A stretch of 64,000 nt of DNA from Streptomyces spiramyceticus (GTDB lineage Bacteria; Actinomycetota; Actinomycetes; Streptomycetales; Streptomycetaceae), in NCBI RefSeq assembly GCF_028807635.1, contig NZ_JARBAX010000002.1, positions 1,736,001 through 1,800,000 of the forward strand, read 5' to 3'. The translations under genes and the position numbers were made by a program. Below, piece after piece: positions 51,396 to 59,566 of this stretch. Each line of letters starts with the position of its first letter. Within the stretch, counting starts at the first letter, position 1. The notes below the pieces were generated by a model. That model ran no database searches and was not told the origin of the DNA. It was given only the letters and a program-made list of their open reading frames with translations.

Positions 51396-51602
51396 TTATG
51401 CTCACTCACTTCGGATGGACAGAGGACGCCACTCACCCGTCGGCGCCCGGCCGCGAATCGATCAACCTCAACCAGGGCCTCTTCTATCTGTCGTGGCTGA
51501 TGGACCACGGGGCCAGTTCGGGCACCTGGTCCGCCCCCAGGGCAGCCCGGCGTCGCCGCGCGGCTGAGGTGCCGCGCGCCCGTCGGGCGGAGGGGGCGAT
51601 GG

Positions 51603-51775
51603 CTGAGCTGGCTGCCGCGGGTTGACGAGGTGCTGGTCGGGCTTGGTGACGACATCACCAAGGTCGAGAACAGGACCTACCGCGCGTACCAGTGGCTGCG
51701 GAACTTCGCCTGCGTCTGCCTGCCGCAGCGGACCAAGCTCCTCGCTTTGTGGAGATCTACGCTCCGCAGTTCCTG
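51603..51775 (+). pseudogene. DUF5655-like C-terminal fragment
   Basis: The plus strand reads SWLPRVDEVLVGLGDDITKV, ENRTYRAYQWLRNFACVCLP and QRTKLLALW, which resembles DUF5655 proteins (V-D-x-V..LGDD...RTYxAY). It lacks a start and ends abruptly before the hairpin at 51821. Confidence 0.45.
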
Positions 51776-51820
51776 AAACGGCACTGGTGGGTACGGTCGT
51801 GTCTCGATCGAGGCCGAGGG

Positions 51821-51863
51821 CCCACCTGGTCCCGCGGTGCGGAACACCGCGGGACCAGGTGGG
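51821..51863. terminator. Nineteen-base perfect hairpin, probable bidirectional terminator
   Basis: Left arm cccacctggtcccgcggtg pairs perfectly with the right arm around the 5-base loop cggaa. It lies 31 bases beyond the stop codon of the carboxylesterase gene on the minus strand and after a decayed gene on the plus strand. Confidence 0.8.
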
Positions 51864-51893
51864 AACGCCTCTCGCCGCAGGCCGGCGGCGCGG

Positions 51894-53522
51894 CTACGGC
51901 GCCGCTGGATGGTGCAGGCGGCGCCAGTATCCCGCGAGGTCGCTGGTGGCGGTGGTGACCGAGTCGAGGGCCATCGTCGTGCGGGAGTTCTGGTCGTAGC
52001 GATCCCATTGCGGCATGGGGTGGTGGTTGGGGTTGCCGGTGCGGATGAAGGAGATCCAGGACGTGTGCATGGTCGTGGCGAGACCGTCACGGACCCTAGG
52101 GTCCAGCCCCGCCAAGAAGGGTGCGTGCGACCACTTGTCGAAGTTGTTGAACACGAATGGCAGTTCCAGGCAGTGTGCGGCCGCGAGTTGGCCTTTGTGA
52201 GCGGGCGTCGGGAGGTTGAACTGGTACGCCCAGACCGGACGTCCGCGGGCCGCTCGCCGTTCGGCCAGCGCCACGCTGGGCATGCGGAACAGGTCGTCGG
52301 TGATCAGATCCATGAGTACGTCCACCGGACGGGCGCCCGGCCGGGCCTCCTCGTACGCGGTGTATGCCTGGGCCGCCCGGTTCCCGAAGGTGTCCCGTAC
52401 TCGTGTGAGTACCTGATCCTTGGTCGCAGCGGCGTACTGCTCGCTGAGCGCGAAGGCGAAGTTCGCCTCTTCCCTGGTCCAGCCGATCAGGACGTCGATG
52501 TCCCTCCCGGCGCCGCTGAGCAGCAGGTCGGCGGGGTCGCGGTCCAGCGTGACCCCGTCGAGCACCGGCAGGAACGGGGTCGACCAGTATCCCCACCGTC
52601 CGGTGCGCCCGAACATCTCGAAGGTGGCGGTGATCAGGCGGGGCCAGGGCACGGCCCGTAGTTCCGCCACGTTCTTGGCTCCGAGGATGTCCAGGTAGGT
52701 AGCGGTGCGCTGAAGCGACTCGGCGCGGGTGGGGATCTTCAGCCCGAGCGGCGGGCTCTGCAGGATGGCGCGTCGGAACAGCGGGCGGCCCTTGGGCCGG
52801 GCGCCGGCCAGCGCCGCGACCGACAGAGCGCCGCCGGACTGGCCGGCGACGGTGATGTTGTCCGGGTCGCCGCCGAATGCGGTGATGTTGTCCCGTACCC
52901 AGTGCAGCGCGGTGAGTTGGTCGGTGAGCCAGAAGTTCCCCCCGGCGCCGTCCTCGCCGAAGTAGAGGTAACCCAGCGGTCCGAGCCGGTAGTTGACGGT
53001 CACGACGACGAGGTCGCCGTCGCGCGCGAAGGTCTCGCCGGAGTAGATGGGCAGCGAGCCGGATCCGGAGATGAAGCCGCCGCCGTGGATCCACACCATC
53101 ACCGGTCGCTTGGCGTCATCGGCTCCGGGGGTCCAGACGTTGAGCGTGAGGCAGTCCTCGTCGAAGGGGGGCGAGCCGTGCGTTCCGAGCACTTGGTCGC
53201 CTCCCTCCCGGTAGGGCTGCGGTGCACTCGGGCCGAAGGCGGTCGCATCGCGCGTTCCCTGCCATCCGGGATGGGGCTGAGCCGGCCGCCATCGAAGCGC
53301 GCCGATCGGCGGCGCAGCGTAGGGCACGCCCTTGAATACGGTGAGACCTCCTTCCATGCCTCCGCGCAGTCGGCCCGCGGGCAGCTCCACTACGGGCGTG
53401 GGCTCGTCCGTGCGCAGGGCGGCCTGCGCCGTGCCCCCGCCTGGTATGCCGGAAAGGAGTGCGGCGCCGGCCAACGCCCCACTGTTCTTGAGGATTTTGC
53501 GCCGCGATGGATCGTCGGTCAT
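51894..53522 (-). CDS. Tat-exported carboxylesterase/lipase family protein
   Basis: 542 residues from ATG 53522. The N-terminus is a twin-arginine signal (SRRKILKNSGALAGAALLSG). Type-B carboxylesterase motifs follow: VFKGVPYAAPPIGALRWRPA, DEDCLTLNVW (121-130), the oxyanion HGGGF (146-150), the nucleophile GQSGG with Ser229, where GESAG is usual, Glu351/352 (TREEANFAF) and His450 (AAHCLELPFVF). It hydrolyses esters outside the cell or in the wall. It is divergent from the branched-chain-type ABC transporter at 53904 with 381 bases between. Confidence 0.93.
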   Translation of the reverse strand: MTDDPSRRKILKNSGALAGAALLSGIPGGGTAQAALRTDEPTPVVELPAGRLRGGMEGGLTVFKGVPYAAPPIGALRWRPAQPHPGWQGTRDATAFGPSAPQPYREGGDQVLGTHGSPPFDEDCLTLNVWTPGADDAKRPVMVWIHGGGFISGSGSLPIYSGETFARDGDLVVVTVNYRLGPLGYLYFGEDGAGGNFWLTDQLTALHWVRDNITAFGGDPDNITVAGQSGGALSVAALAGARPKGRPLFRRAILQSPPLGLKIPTRAESLQRTATYLDILGAKNVAELRAVPWPRLITATFEMFGRTGRWGYWSTPFLPVLDGVTLDRDPADLLLSGAGRDIDVLIGWTREEANFAFALSEQYAAATKDQVLTRVRDTFGNRAAQAYTAYEEARPGARPVDVLMDLITDDLFRMPSVALAERRAARGRPVWAYQFNLPTPAHKGQLAAAHCLELPFVFNNFDKWSHAPFLAGLDPRVRDGLATTMHTSWISFIRTGNPNHHPMPQWDRYDQNSRTTMALDSVTTATSDLAGYWRRLHHPAAP

Positions 53523-53903
53523 GGTGCTTCACTCCCTGACTGATCAAGAGTCCGTAGCCAGATCGGCATAGCGCGAAGATGACGATGATTAGTGTTGCGA
53601 CATACGCGTGGCCGAGGTCAAGGGTTGCGGCGCTCGCGAGGTCGCCTATCTCGCGAAGTCTTGACGAGCGTCGTGAAAACGCGATAGACACGTGTCATCT
53701 CCGATGCTGCCCGTAGGGGCAGTCAAGGGCTCGCCCAGGCATCGGCAGTGGCTTCGAGCCCGTCTGGTCAGCGACGAAACACGCATCTCAACCGGCAGCC
53801 AGGCGATCCCTGAGAGCCGGACCTCCCTCGCCTGGCCCCCTCAAGGCAGCCCCATCAGCAACATCCAGCCCTCCGGGGCCGGTTGACAACGTACGGAGTT
53901 TCC
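53523..53903. promoter_or_regulatory. Divergent promoter region between esterase and ABC operon
   Basis: No gene. It contains a perfect 10-base palindrome gacacgtgtc at 53687-53696 and, on the plus strand, the ABC operon's ribosome site (acggagtttcc). Regulator unknown. Confidence 0.45.
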
Positions 53904-55079
53904 ATGGCACGTCGTTCTCGTCCCGTTGCTCTGATCGCCATATCGACGGCACTCTTGCTGGCCACGGCATGTGGTGGTGCCAGCCTTGGGACCGGCGGTG
54001 ACAACAAACAGAGCGGGCCCGTGAAGATCGGGCTCCTCGTCCCGCAGTCGGGGATCTACAAGGCGCTCGGCGACGACATGAAGCAGGGCTTCGAGCTCTA
54101 CGTCAAGCAGCACGGCGGCAAGCTCGGCGGCCGCGAGGTGGAGATCGTGATTGCCGACGAAGGGGAAACGGCCGACTCGGGCAAGGCGGCCGCGGAGAAG
54201 CTGGTCAAGCAGGACCATGTCCTGGCGGTGAGTGGGGTGGTGAGCTCGGCGACCATCAACGGAGTCAAGGACCTGTTCGCGACCAGCAAGGTCCCGCTCG
54301 TCGGCTCGAACGCCTCGCCGACGACGCTGACCGGGACCACGTACATCTGGCGCACGTCGTACGTCAACGATGAACCCGGCAAGGCGCTGGGCAAGCACGT
54401 GGCGGAGAAGGCCGGCGGCCCGGTCTTCCTGATCGCCGCGGGCTACCAGGCGGGCAAGGACGAGGTGGAGGGCTTCAAGTCCACCTTCCTCCCGGCGGGC
54501 GGCAAGATCGCGGGGGAGGAGGTCTACACGCCGTTCCCAGGAACGAAGAACTTCCAGCCGTACCTCGCGCAGATCGAGCGGTCCGGCGCGAAAGCTGTCT
54601 TCTGCTTCTACGCCGGCGGTGCGGCCGTCGACTTCGTCAAGCAGTACCGGGACTTCGGACTGGCCGGCAAGATCCCGCTCTACGCGCCCGGCTTCCTCAC
54701 CGAGGGCGGCGTGCTCAAGGGGCAGGGAGAGGCGGCCACCGGCATCCTCACCGCACTCAACTACAGCGCGGACCTGGACAACGCGGCCAACAAGCACTTC
54801 GCCCCGGCGTACACATCCGCCTACGGGTCGGCCCCGAGCACCTACGCGATGGCGTCATGGGACGCGGCGCAGGTGCTCGACAAGGCGATCAAGGCGGCCG
54901 GTGGCACGGTGACCCCGGAATCGGTCAACGCTGCCATCGCCAAGGTGGGGGACATCGACAGCCCGCGAGGCACCTGGCGGTTCAACAGCGGCGGCACGCC
55001 CATCCAGCCCTGGTACCTGCGTGAGGTCAAGCAGGGGACCAACACCGTCAGCTCCGAGCTCGGCCGACTGGGCGGCTGA
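53904..55079 (+). CDS. Branched-chain-amino-acid-type ABC substrate-binding lipoprotein
   Basis: 391 residues from ATG 53904. Lipoprotein signal: RPVALIAISTALLLATACGG with the lipobox L-A-T-A-C. The periplasmic-binding fold type 1 (LivK/Peripla_BP_6) follows: VKIGLLVPQSGIYKALGDDM, KQGFELYVKQHGGKLGGREV, LAVSGVVSSATINGVKDLFA, YVNDEPGKALGKHVAEKAGG and KAVFCFYAGGAAVDFVKQYR. It captures a solute for the four downstream components. Liv-type proteins bind branched-chain amino acids, but also amides, urea, and aromatic acids. First gene of a five-gene operon; the next gene starts 2 bases after its stop. Confidence 0.93.
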   Translation: MARRSRPVALIAISTALLLATACGGASLGTGGDNKQSGPVKIGLLVPQSGIYKALGDDMKQGFELYVKQHGGKLGGREVEIVIADEGETADSGKAAAEKLVKQDHVLAVSGVVSSATINGVKDLFATSKVPLVGSNASPTTLTGTTYIWRTSYVNDEPGKALGKHVAEKAGGPVFLIAAGYQAGKDEVEGFKSTFLPAGGKIAGEEVYTPFPGTKNFQPYLAQIERSGAKAVFCFYAGGAAVDFVKQYRDFGLAGKIPLYAPGFLTEGGVLKGQGEAATGILTALNYSADLDNAANKHFAPAYTSAYGSAPSTYAMASWDAAQVLDKAIKAAGGTVTPESVNAAIAKVGDIDSPRGTWRFNSGGTPIQPWYLREVKQGTNTVSSELGRLGG

Positions 55080-55080
55080 C

Positions 55081-55959
55081 ATGGCCGGATGGTTGGACGG
55101 CAACTTCGTCAGCGTCATCGACGGGGTCGCCTTCGGTCTGCTGCTGTTCACGATCGCGGTCGGCCTCTCCCTGGTCTTCGGCATGATGGACGTGCTCAAC
55201 CTGGCTCACGGCACGCTCTACCTCGTCGGGGCCTACGTCGCCTACGCACTGTCCGACGGGAGCCTGTGGGGTCTGCTCCTCGCGCTGGCTGCCGGTGCTC
55301 TGGTGGGCACCATGGGCGGAGTGGCGCTGACGTTCCTCACTCAGCCGCTGGCCCGGCGCGGGCACCTGGACCAAGCCGTGCTGACGCTCGGTGTCACCTT
55401 CATCGTCGCCGATCTTCTTGCCGCGGCTTTCGGCGGCGAGGTGCTGCCCACGGACCCGCCGACGTTCCTCCGCGGGACGGTGGACCTCCTCGGCCACGCC
55501 TATCCGGTCTACCGGCTGATGTTCATCGGCGTCGCGACCGGCCTCGCGACCGTCGTGTACCTCTTCTTCGAACGCAGCTCGCTCGGAGCACTGGTGCGGG
55601 CCACCGTCGCGGACCGGGACATGGTCCGCGCACTGGGTGTCGACATCCGCAAGGTCCTGTACGGAGTCTTCGCGTTCGGTGCGGCTCTGGCCGCAGTCGG
55701 TGGTGTCCTCGGGGCACCGATTCTGGGGCCCGGGCCGGGAGTCGACGAGACCGTCCTCGTCCTCTCGCTCGTCGTCGTGGTCGTCGGTGGTCTCGGATCC
55801 GTGCGCGGTGCGCTCGCCGGCGCGCTTCTCATCGGCCAGGTCCAGACACTGGGGGTGGCACTGCTCCCGGAGTACGCCCCCTTCCTTCTCTTCGGCACCA
55901 TGCTGGCCGTGCTCGTCGTCCGCCCGCACGGCCTGGTCTCGCCGGCGGTGCGCACATGA
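55081..55959 (+). CDS. livH: Liv-type ABC permease (first)
   Basis: 292 residues from ATG 55081. About eight helices with the LivH pattern: GLLLFTIAVGLSLVFGMMDV, LNLAHGTLYLVGAYVAYAL, GHLDQAVLTLGVTFIVADLL and the cytoplasmic coupling segment VRATVADRDMVRALGVDIRK. Its end overlaps the next start by four bases (ATGA). Confidence 0.94.
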   Translation: MAGWLDGNFVSVIDGVAFGLLLFTIAVGLSLVFGMMDVLNLAHGTLYLVGAYVAYALSDGSLWGLLLALAAGALVGTMGGVALTFLTQPLARRGHLDQAVLTLGVTFIVADLLAAAFGGEVLPTDPPTFLRGTVDLLGHAYPVYRLMFIGVATGLATVVYLFFERSSLGALVRATVADRDMVRALGVDIRKVLYGVFAFGAALAAVGGVLGAPILGPGPGVDETVLVLSLVVVVVGGLGSVRGALAGALLIGQVQTLGVALLPEYAPFLLFGTMLAVLVVRPHGLVSPAVRT

Positions 55960-56924
55960 GCCCGTTCGGACCCTCCGTACGGCGGCTGTTGGTGACCGCC
56001 GTTGCCGTCGGGCTCGCGTCGGCCCCCTTCGTCCTCGGCCCGTACACCATCGGCACCCTGTCGCGGATCCTGGTGTTCGCCCTTCTCGCGATCAGCGTGA
56101 ACCTGCTCACCGGCCTGACCGGGCTGCCGACCCTCGGCCAGTCGGCCTACTTCGGCGTCGGTGCCTATACGGCGGCGATCGTCGCGACGAGGCTCACCGA
56201 CATCGGGATGCTCCAACTCCTCATCGCCGCGGGCGTCTCCGCGCTGGTGGCCGTGCCCACGGGATGGCTGGCCGTGCGGGCCCGGGGTGTGGTGTTCCTG
56301 ATGCTGACGCTGGCCATCGGCGAGATCGCCTACAGCGCTGCCGTCAACTGGAAGTCGCTGACGAACGGTACCGACGGTGTGTCCGGCATCCCGCCCGTCG
56401 TGCCGTTGCCCGGCATGCCCGCGCTGGAGCTCGACGGGCTGGTGTACTTCTATGTCCTGGCCGTATTCCTGGTGCTCTTCGCGGCCGTCTCCCGCCTGGG
56501 CTCGACACCGTTCGCCCTTGCCCTGCGCGGAATCCGCGACAACGAGCGCCGCATGAGCGCGATTGGATACCCCACCCGCCGATACGCCTTGACTGTCTAT
56601 TGCGGCGCCGGTGCGCTGGCGGGCGTGGCCGGCGCCTTGTGGGTGTCGGTGCAGCGGTTCGTCTCGCCCGGCGACGCGGGATTCGAGATCGCCGCCCTGG
56701 CGCTGCTTGCCGTCGTCATCGGAGGCTCCGGCTCGATGTGGGGGGCTTGTGCCGGCGCCGCGCTCGTCTGGCTCACCCGCGACTACCTCGGAAACCTCGA
56801 AGCCGTCGCAGGACGCGGGCCGTTGTTGCTCGGACTCTTCTTCGTCATCGCCGTCTACACGCTGCCCAGAGGGCTGGCCGGCGTACGGCTCCCGCCCAAG
56901 CTGACCCGGAAGAGGACGGCGTGA
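55956..56924 (+). CDS. livM: Liv-type ABC permease (second)
   Basis: 322 residues from ATG 55956, coupled to livH. LivM signatures: LAISVNLLTGLTGLPTLGQS, AYFGVGAYTAAIVATRLTDI, TGWLAVRARGVVFLMLTLAI and the coupling helix LALRGIRDNERRMSAIGYPT. With LivH it forms the membrane channel. It overlaps the next gene by four bases (GTGA). Confidence 0.94.
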   Translation: MSPFGPSVRRLLVTAVAVGLASAPFVLGPYTIGTLSRILVFALLAISVNLLTGLTGLPTLGQSAYFGVGAYTAAIVATRLTDIGMLQLLIAAGVSALVAVPTGWLAVRARGVVFLMLTLAIGEIAYSAAVNWKSLTNGTDGVSGIPPVVPLPGMPALELDGLVYFYVLAVFLVLFAAVSRLGSTPFALALRGIRDNERRMSAIGYPTRRYALTVYCGAGALAGVAGALWVSVQRFVSPGDAGFEIAALALLAVVIGGSGSMWGACAGAALVWLTRDYLGNLEAVAGRGPLLLGLFFVIAVYTLPRGLAGVRLPPKLTRKRTA

Positions 56925-57682
56925 CAGATCTCGATCTACTGGAACTACGCCAGGTGTCGCGACACTTCGGCTCCTTCCGAGCCTTGGACGAGGTCGATCT
57001 CACCGTGCGGCCGGGGGCCCGGCACGCGATCATCGGCCCGAACGGTGCGGGCAAGTCGACGCTGTTCGGCCTGATCTCGGGAACGCTGTCGACGACCGCC
57101 GGAACCATCCTCGTCGACGGGCAGGACGTGACCCGGTTGCCCGTGGACCGCCGGGTCGGGCTCGGTGTCGCCGCGACGTTTCAGCACTCCAGTCTCTTCA
57201 TGCGCGAGACCTTGCTGGAGAACGTCCTGCTCGCCGTGTTGCGCCGGGCCGGTACCGGACTCGGCGGCTGGCGGAAGGTGAGTGCCCGGGCGACGGCGAT
57301 CGCGCAGGCGCACACTCTGCTTGAACGAGTGGGCCTGCCCACCCGACACGACGCCCAGGCGGCCGCCCTTTCGCACGGCGAACGGCGGCAGCTGGAGGTC
57401 GCCGTCGCTCTGGCCACCGAACCCCGGCTGCTGTTGCTGGACGAGCCGGCCGCCGGGATGTCGCCGGCGGAGACGGCGCGACTCACGGAACTGATCGCCG
57501 CTCTGCCCAGTGAGGTGACCGTACTCCTGATCGAACACGATCTCGACATGGTCTTCGAGCTCGCCGACACGGTGACGGTCATGCACCTCGGCAGACACCT
57601 GAAGACCGGCTCTCCGGATGAGGTGCGCGCCTCCACCGAGGTCCAGAGTGCCTACCTCGGCACCAAGGAGGTCTCCTCGTGA
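56921..57682 (+). CDS. livG: Liv-type ABC ATP-binding protein (first)
   Basis: 253 residues from GTG 56921. ABC motifs: Walker A GPNGAGKST, Q-loop FQHSSLFMRETLLENVLLAV, signature LSHGERRQLEVAVALATEPR, Walker B LLLLDEPAAGMSP and the H-loop IEHDLDMVFELADTV. The C-terminal GSPDEVRASTEVQSAYLG is typical for LivG. Coupled by GTGA overlap to livM upstream and to livF downstream. Confidence 0.95.
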   Translation: MTDLDLLELRQVSRHFGSFRALDEVDLTVRPGARHAIIGPNGAGKSTLFGLISGTLSTTAGTILVDGQDVTRLPVDRRVGLGVAATFQHSSLFMRETLLENVLLAVLRRAGTGLGGWRKVSARATAIAQAHTLLERVGLPTRHDAQAAALSHGERRQLEVAVALATEPRLLLLDEPAAGMSPAETARLTELIAALPSEVTVLLIEHDLDMVFELADTVTVMHLGRHLKTGSPDEVRASTEVQSAYLGTKEVSS

Positions 57683-58386
57683 AGCCGTTCTTCAGTGTGC
57701 GTGAGCTGCGCTCCGGTTACGCCGGGGGCACCGTCCTGGACGGTATCGATCTCGACCTCGACGAAGGTGGGACCCTCGCTGTCCTCGGGCGCAACGGGGT
57801 CGGGAAGACCACCCTCATCTCGACCGTCGTGGGATTCGTCCGGCCCTACGAAGGCAGCGTCACCATCGACGGCCGGGAGATCGCCGGGGCCCGTGTCGAT
57901 GTGATCGCACGGGCCGGGGTGAGTGTCGTTCCGCAGGGGCGCCGTGTTTTCGCGCCCCTGACGGTGGCAGAGCACCTGGCGATCGCCTCGCGGCGTCCGG
58001 CGCGGGGCCTGTGGACAAGGGCCCGCATCCTCGACCTGCTGCCGCGGCTGGGGGAGCGGCTCGGCCATCGCGGCGACCAGCTTTCCGGCGGGGAACAGCA
58101 GATGCTCGCGATCGCCCGCGCCCTGCTGGGCAATCCGCGTCTGCTGCTGCTCGACGAGCCGTCCGACGGTCTCGCTCCGGCGATCGTCGCCCAAGTGGGC
58201 GAGGTGATCCGCGAGGTGAGCGCGCAGGGCATGTCGGTGGTCCTCGTCGAACAGGACCTGGGGCTCGCCTTCTCCGTCGCCCAGAACGTGGCCGTCATGC
58301 AGAAGGGCCACATCGTCCACCAAGCAGCCTGCGCGGAATTTGCATCCCGACCCGAGGACCGGAGGCGCCTGCTGGGCGTCGACTGA
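57679..58386 (+). CDS. livF: Liv-type ABC ATP-binding protein (second)
   Basis: 235 residues from GTG 57679, overlapping livG by four bases. Motifs: Walker A GRNGVGKTT, Q-loop VPQGRRVFAPLTVAEHLAIA, signature LSGGEQQMLAIARALLGNPR, Walker B LLLLDEPSDGLAP and H-loop VEQDLGLAFSVAQNV. It ends the ABC operon; the VOC gene follows after 44 bases. Confidence 0.95.
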   Translation: MKPFFSVRELRSGYAGGTVLDGIDLDLDEGGTLAVLGRNGVGKTTLISTVVGFVRPYEGSVTIDGREIAGARVDVIARAGVSVVPQGRRVFAPLTVAEHLAIASRRPARGLWTRARILDLLPRLGERLGHRGDQLSGGEQQMLAIARALLGNPRLLLLDEPSDGLAPAIVAQVGEVIREVSAQGMSVVLVEQDLGLAFSVAQNVAVMQKGHIVHQAACAEFASRPEDRRRLLGVD

Positions 58387-58430
58387 CCGGACGACCGAAC
58401 GGGATTGTCCATCACCTGGAGGCTTCACTC

Positions 58431-58845
58431 ATGGCCTCTTCTCCCGATCAGAACCTGTTCTCCACGCTCGGCCGCACGGTGGTGCTCGTCGCGGATGCAG
58501 ATGCCGCCCTGGTCTTCTACCGCGACATCCTGGGCTTTTCGGTCCTTCACGATCAGACGGCTGGAGGCTACCGCTATCTGCACGTTGGATTGTCCGGCCA
58601 GGCACAGGCCGGCCGCTGGCTGATGCCTGCGACCACGGCCCGGGAGCGTGAGCTGATCGGCCGTCAGTGCGGTGGCCAGCCCCTGCTCGTCCTGTTATAC
58701 GGACGACGTGCAGCGCCCGCCGTGCCGAACTGGCGTGCCCTCGCCGACCTCGAATCCTGGATCGCCTATGCCCGCGGCTACGCGGCGGACTTCCGCCCAA
58801 GTGACCTGCTCTTCGACGACAGTCGACCGGGGGACATGGCCCCAT
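58431..58845 (+). pseudogene. VOC-family protein, frameshifted in its C-terminal half
   Basis: From ATG 58431 (GGAGG site 8 bases upstream) residues 1-88 are a clean VOC half: TLGRTVVLVADADAALVFYR, DILGFSVLHDQTAGGYRYLH, VGLSGQAQAGRWLMPATTAR and GGQPLLVLL. The expected continuation YTDDVQR lies one frame over, because of an extra T near 58697. Beyond that no VOC C-terminus can be traced, although one frame stays open to 59267. It was probably the last gene of the ABC operon. Confidence 0.65.
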
Positions 58846-59045
58846 CCCGCCGCCCGTTGCCGTCCTCCTGTACCTGGTCCCGGGTCAGGTGGCCACTGCT
58901 GCTGGTGGCACACGGCGGAGCCGTCGGCTCCAGGGGGTCGGCCCGGCACACCGTTCGGGGGTGCGCCGGGCGCATCAGCGAGGGGCGGCGTCCCTCGTAC
59001 GCGCTGGGTGGGGCACAGCGGGGCGTCCTCCGTGCCATCCGGCTT

Positions 59046-59465
59046 TCAGAAGTATTGGCAATGGTCCGCGGGGATCGCCTTCTCCTCCAGGAACCACGTG
59101 GCGTTGACAATGCCCGCTGCTTCCGGAATCAGGTTCGACTCGTCGACCCCGAAGCTTCCGGCGGCGAGACGGCAGGCGTAGAGGTTCACATGGCCGGTGC
59201 CCTTGAGGAAGGTGAGGTAGTCCAGGATCTCCGTCGGCTCACCGTCCTCGATCATCTTCTGGCGTAGGGCGTCCGCGTCCGCACCGCTGTGTCGGCCTTC
59301 GATCCGCACCGCGTCGGCGCCCTCCTTGGTGAGTACGCGCACGGACCAGAGCACGAACAGCATGTCGACCTGGACGCCCTTCTCCGCGTACAGCCAAGCG
59401 AAGGTCAGGGGCGTCAGCAGTTTGTCGTAGGCGTCGTCCCGTACCACGATGGCGAGCTTCTCCAT
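59046..59465 (-). CDS. DsrE-family protein
   Basis: 139 residues from ATG 59465 with a perfect GGGAGG site 5 bases upstream. DsrE-like fold: [40 protein letters not shown], the loop [20 protein letters not shown] with its Cys, and [20 protein letters not shown]. The family includes sulfur-relay proteins, but many Streptomyces members have no known role. The Cys in LYACRLA could carry sulfur. It lies on the same strand and 102 bases downstream of the LAL regulator. Confidence 0.88.
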   Translation of the reverse strand: MEKLAIVVRDDAYDKLLTPLTFAWLYAEKGVQVDMLFVLWSVRVLTKEGADAVRIEGRHSGADADALRQKMIEDGEPTEILDYLTFLKGTGHVNLYACRLAAGSFGVDESNLIPEAAGIVNATWFLEEKAIPADHCQYF

Positions 59466-59566
59466 GGCTGCCTCCCAGCCTCGGGTGCCTGTTCTTGGTT
59501 TCTGCACCTCACGCTAGGGAGCGGTGAAGGAGACAGCATGCGTGGTCCTGCCGTGTTCCTGACCGG

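Noticed and set aside
49483..51405. A 640-codon minus-strand frame
   Set aside because: It runs through fragments of a P450 and an XRE regulator in mixed frames and continues as a shadow; it is not one protein.
58692..59267. Continuation of the VOC frame to 59267
   Set aside because: The sequence after about residue 88 loses all VOC features and overlaps the DsrE gene on the other strand.
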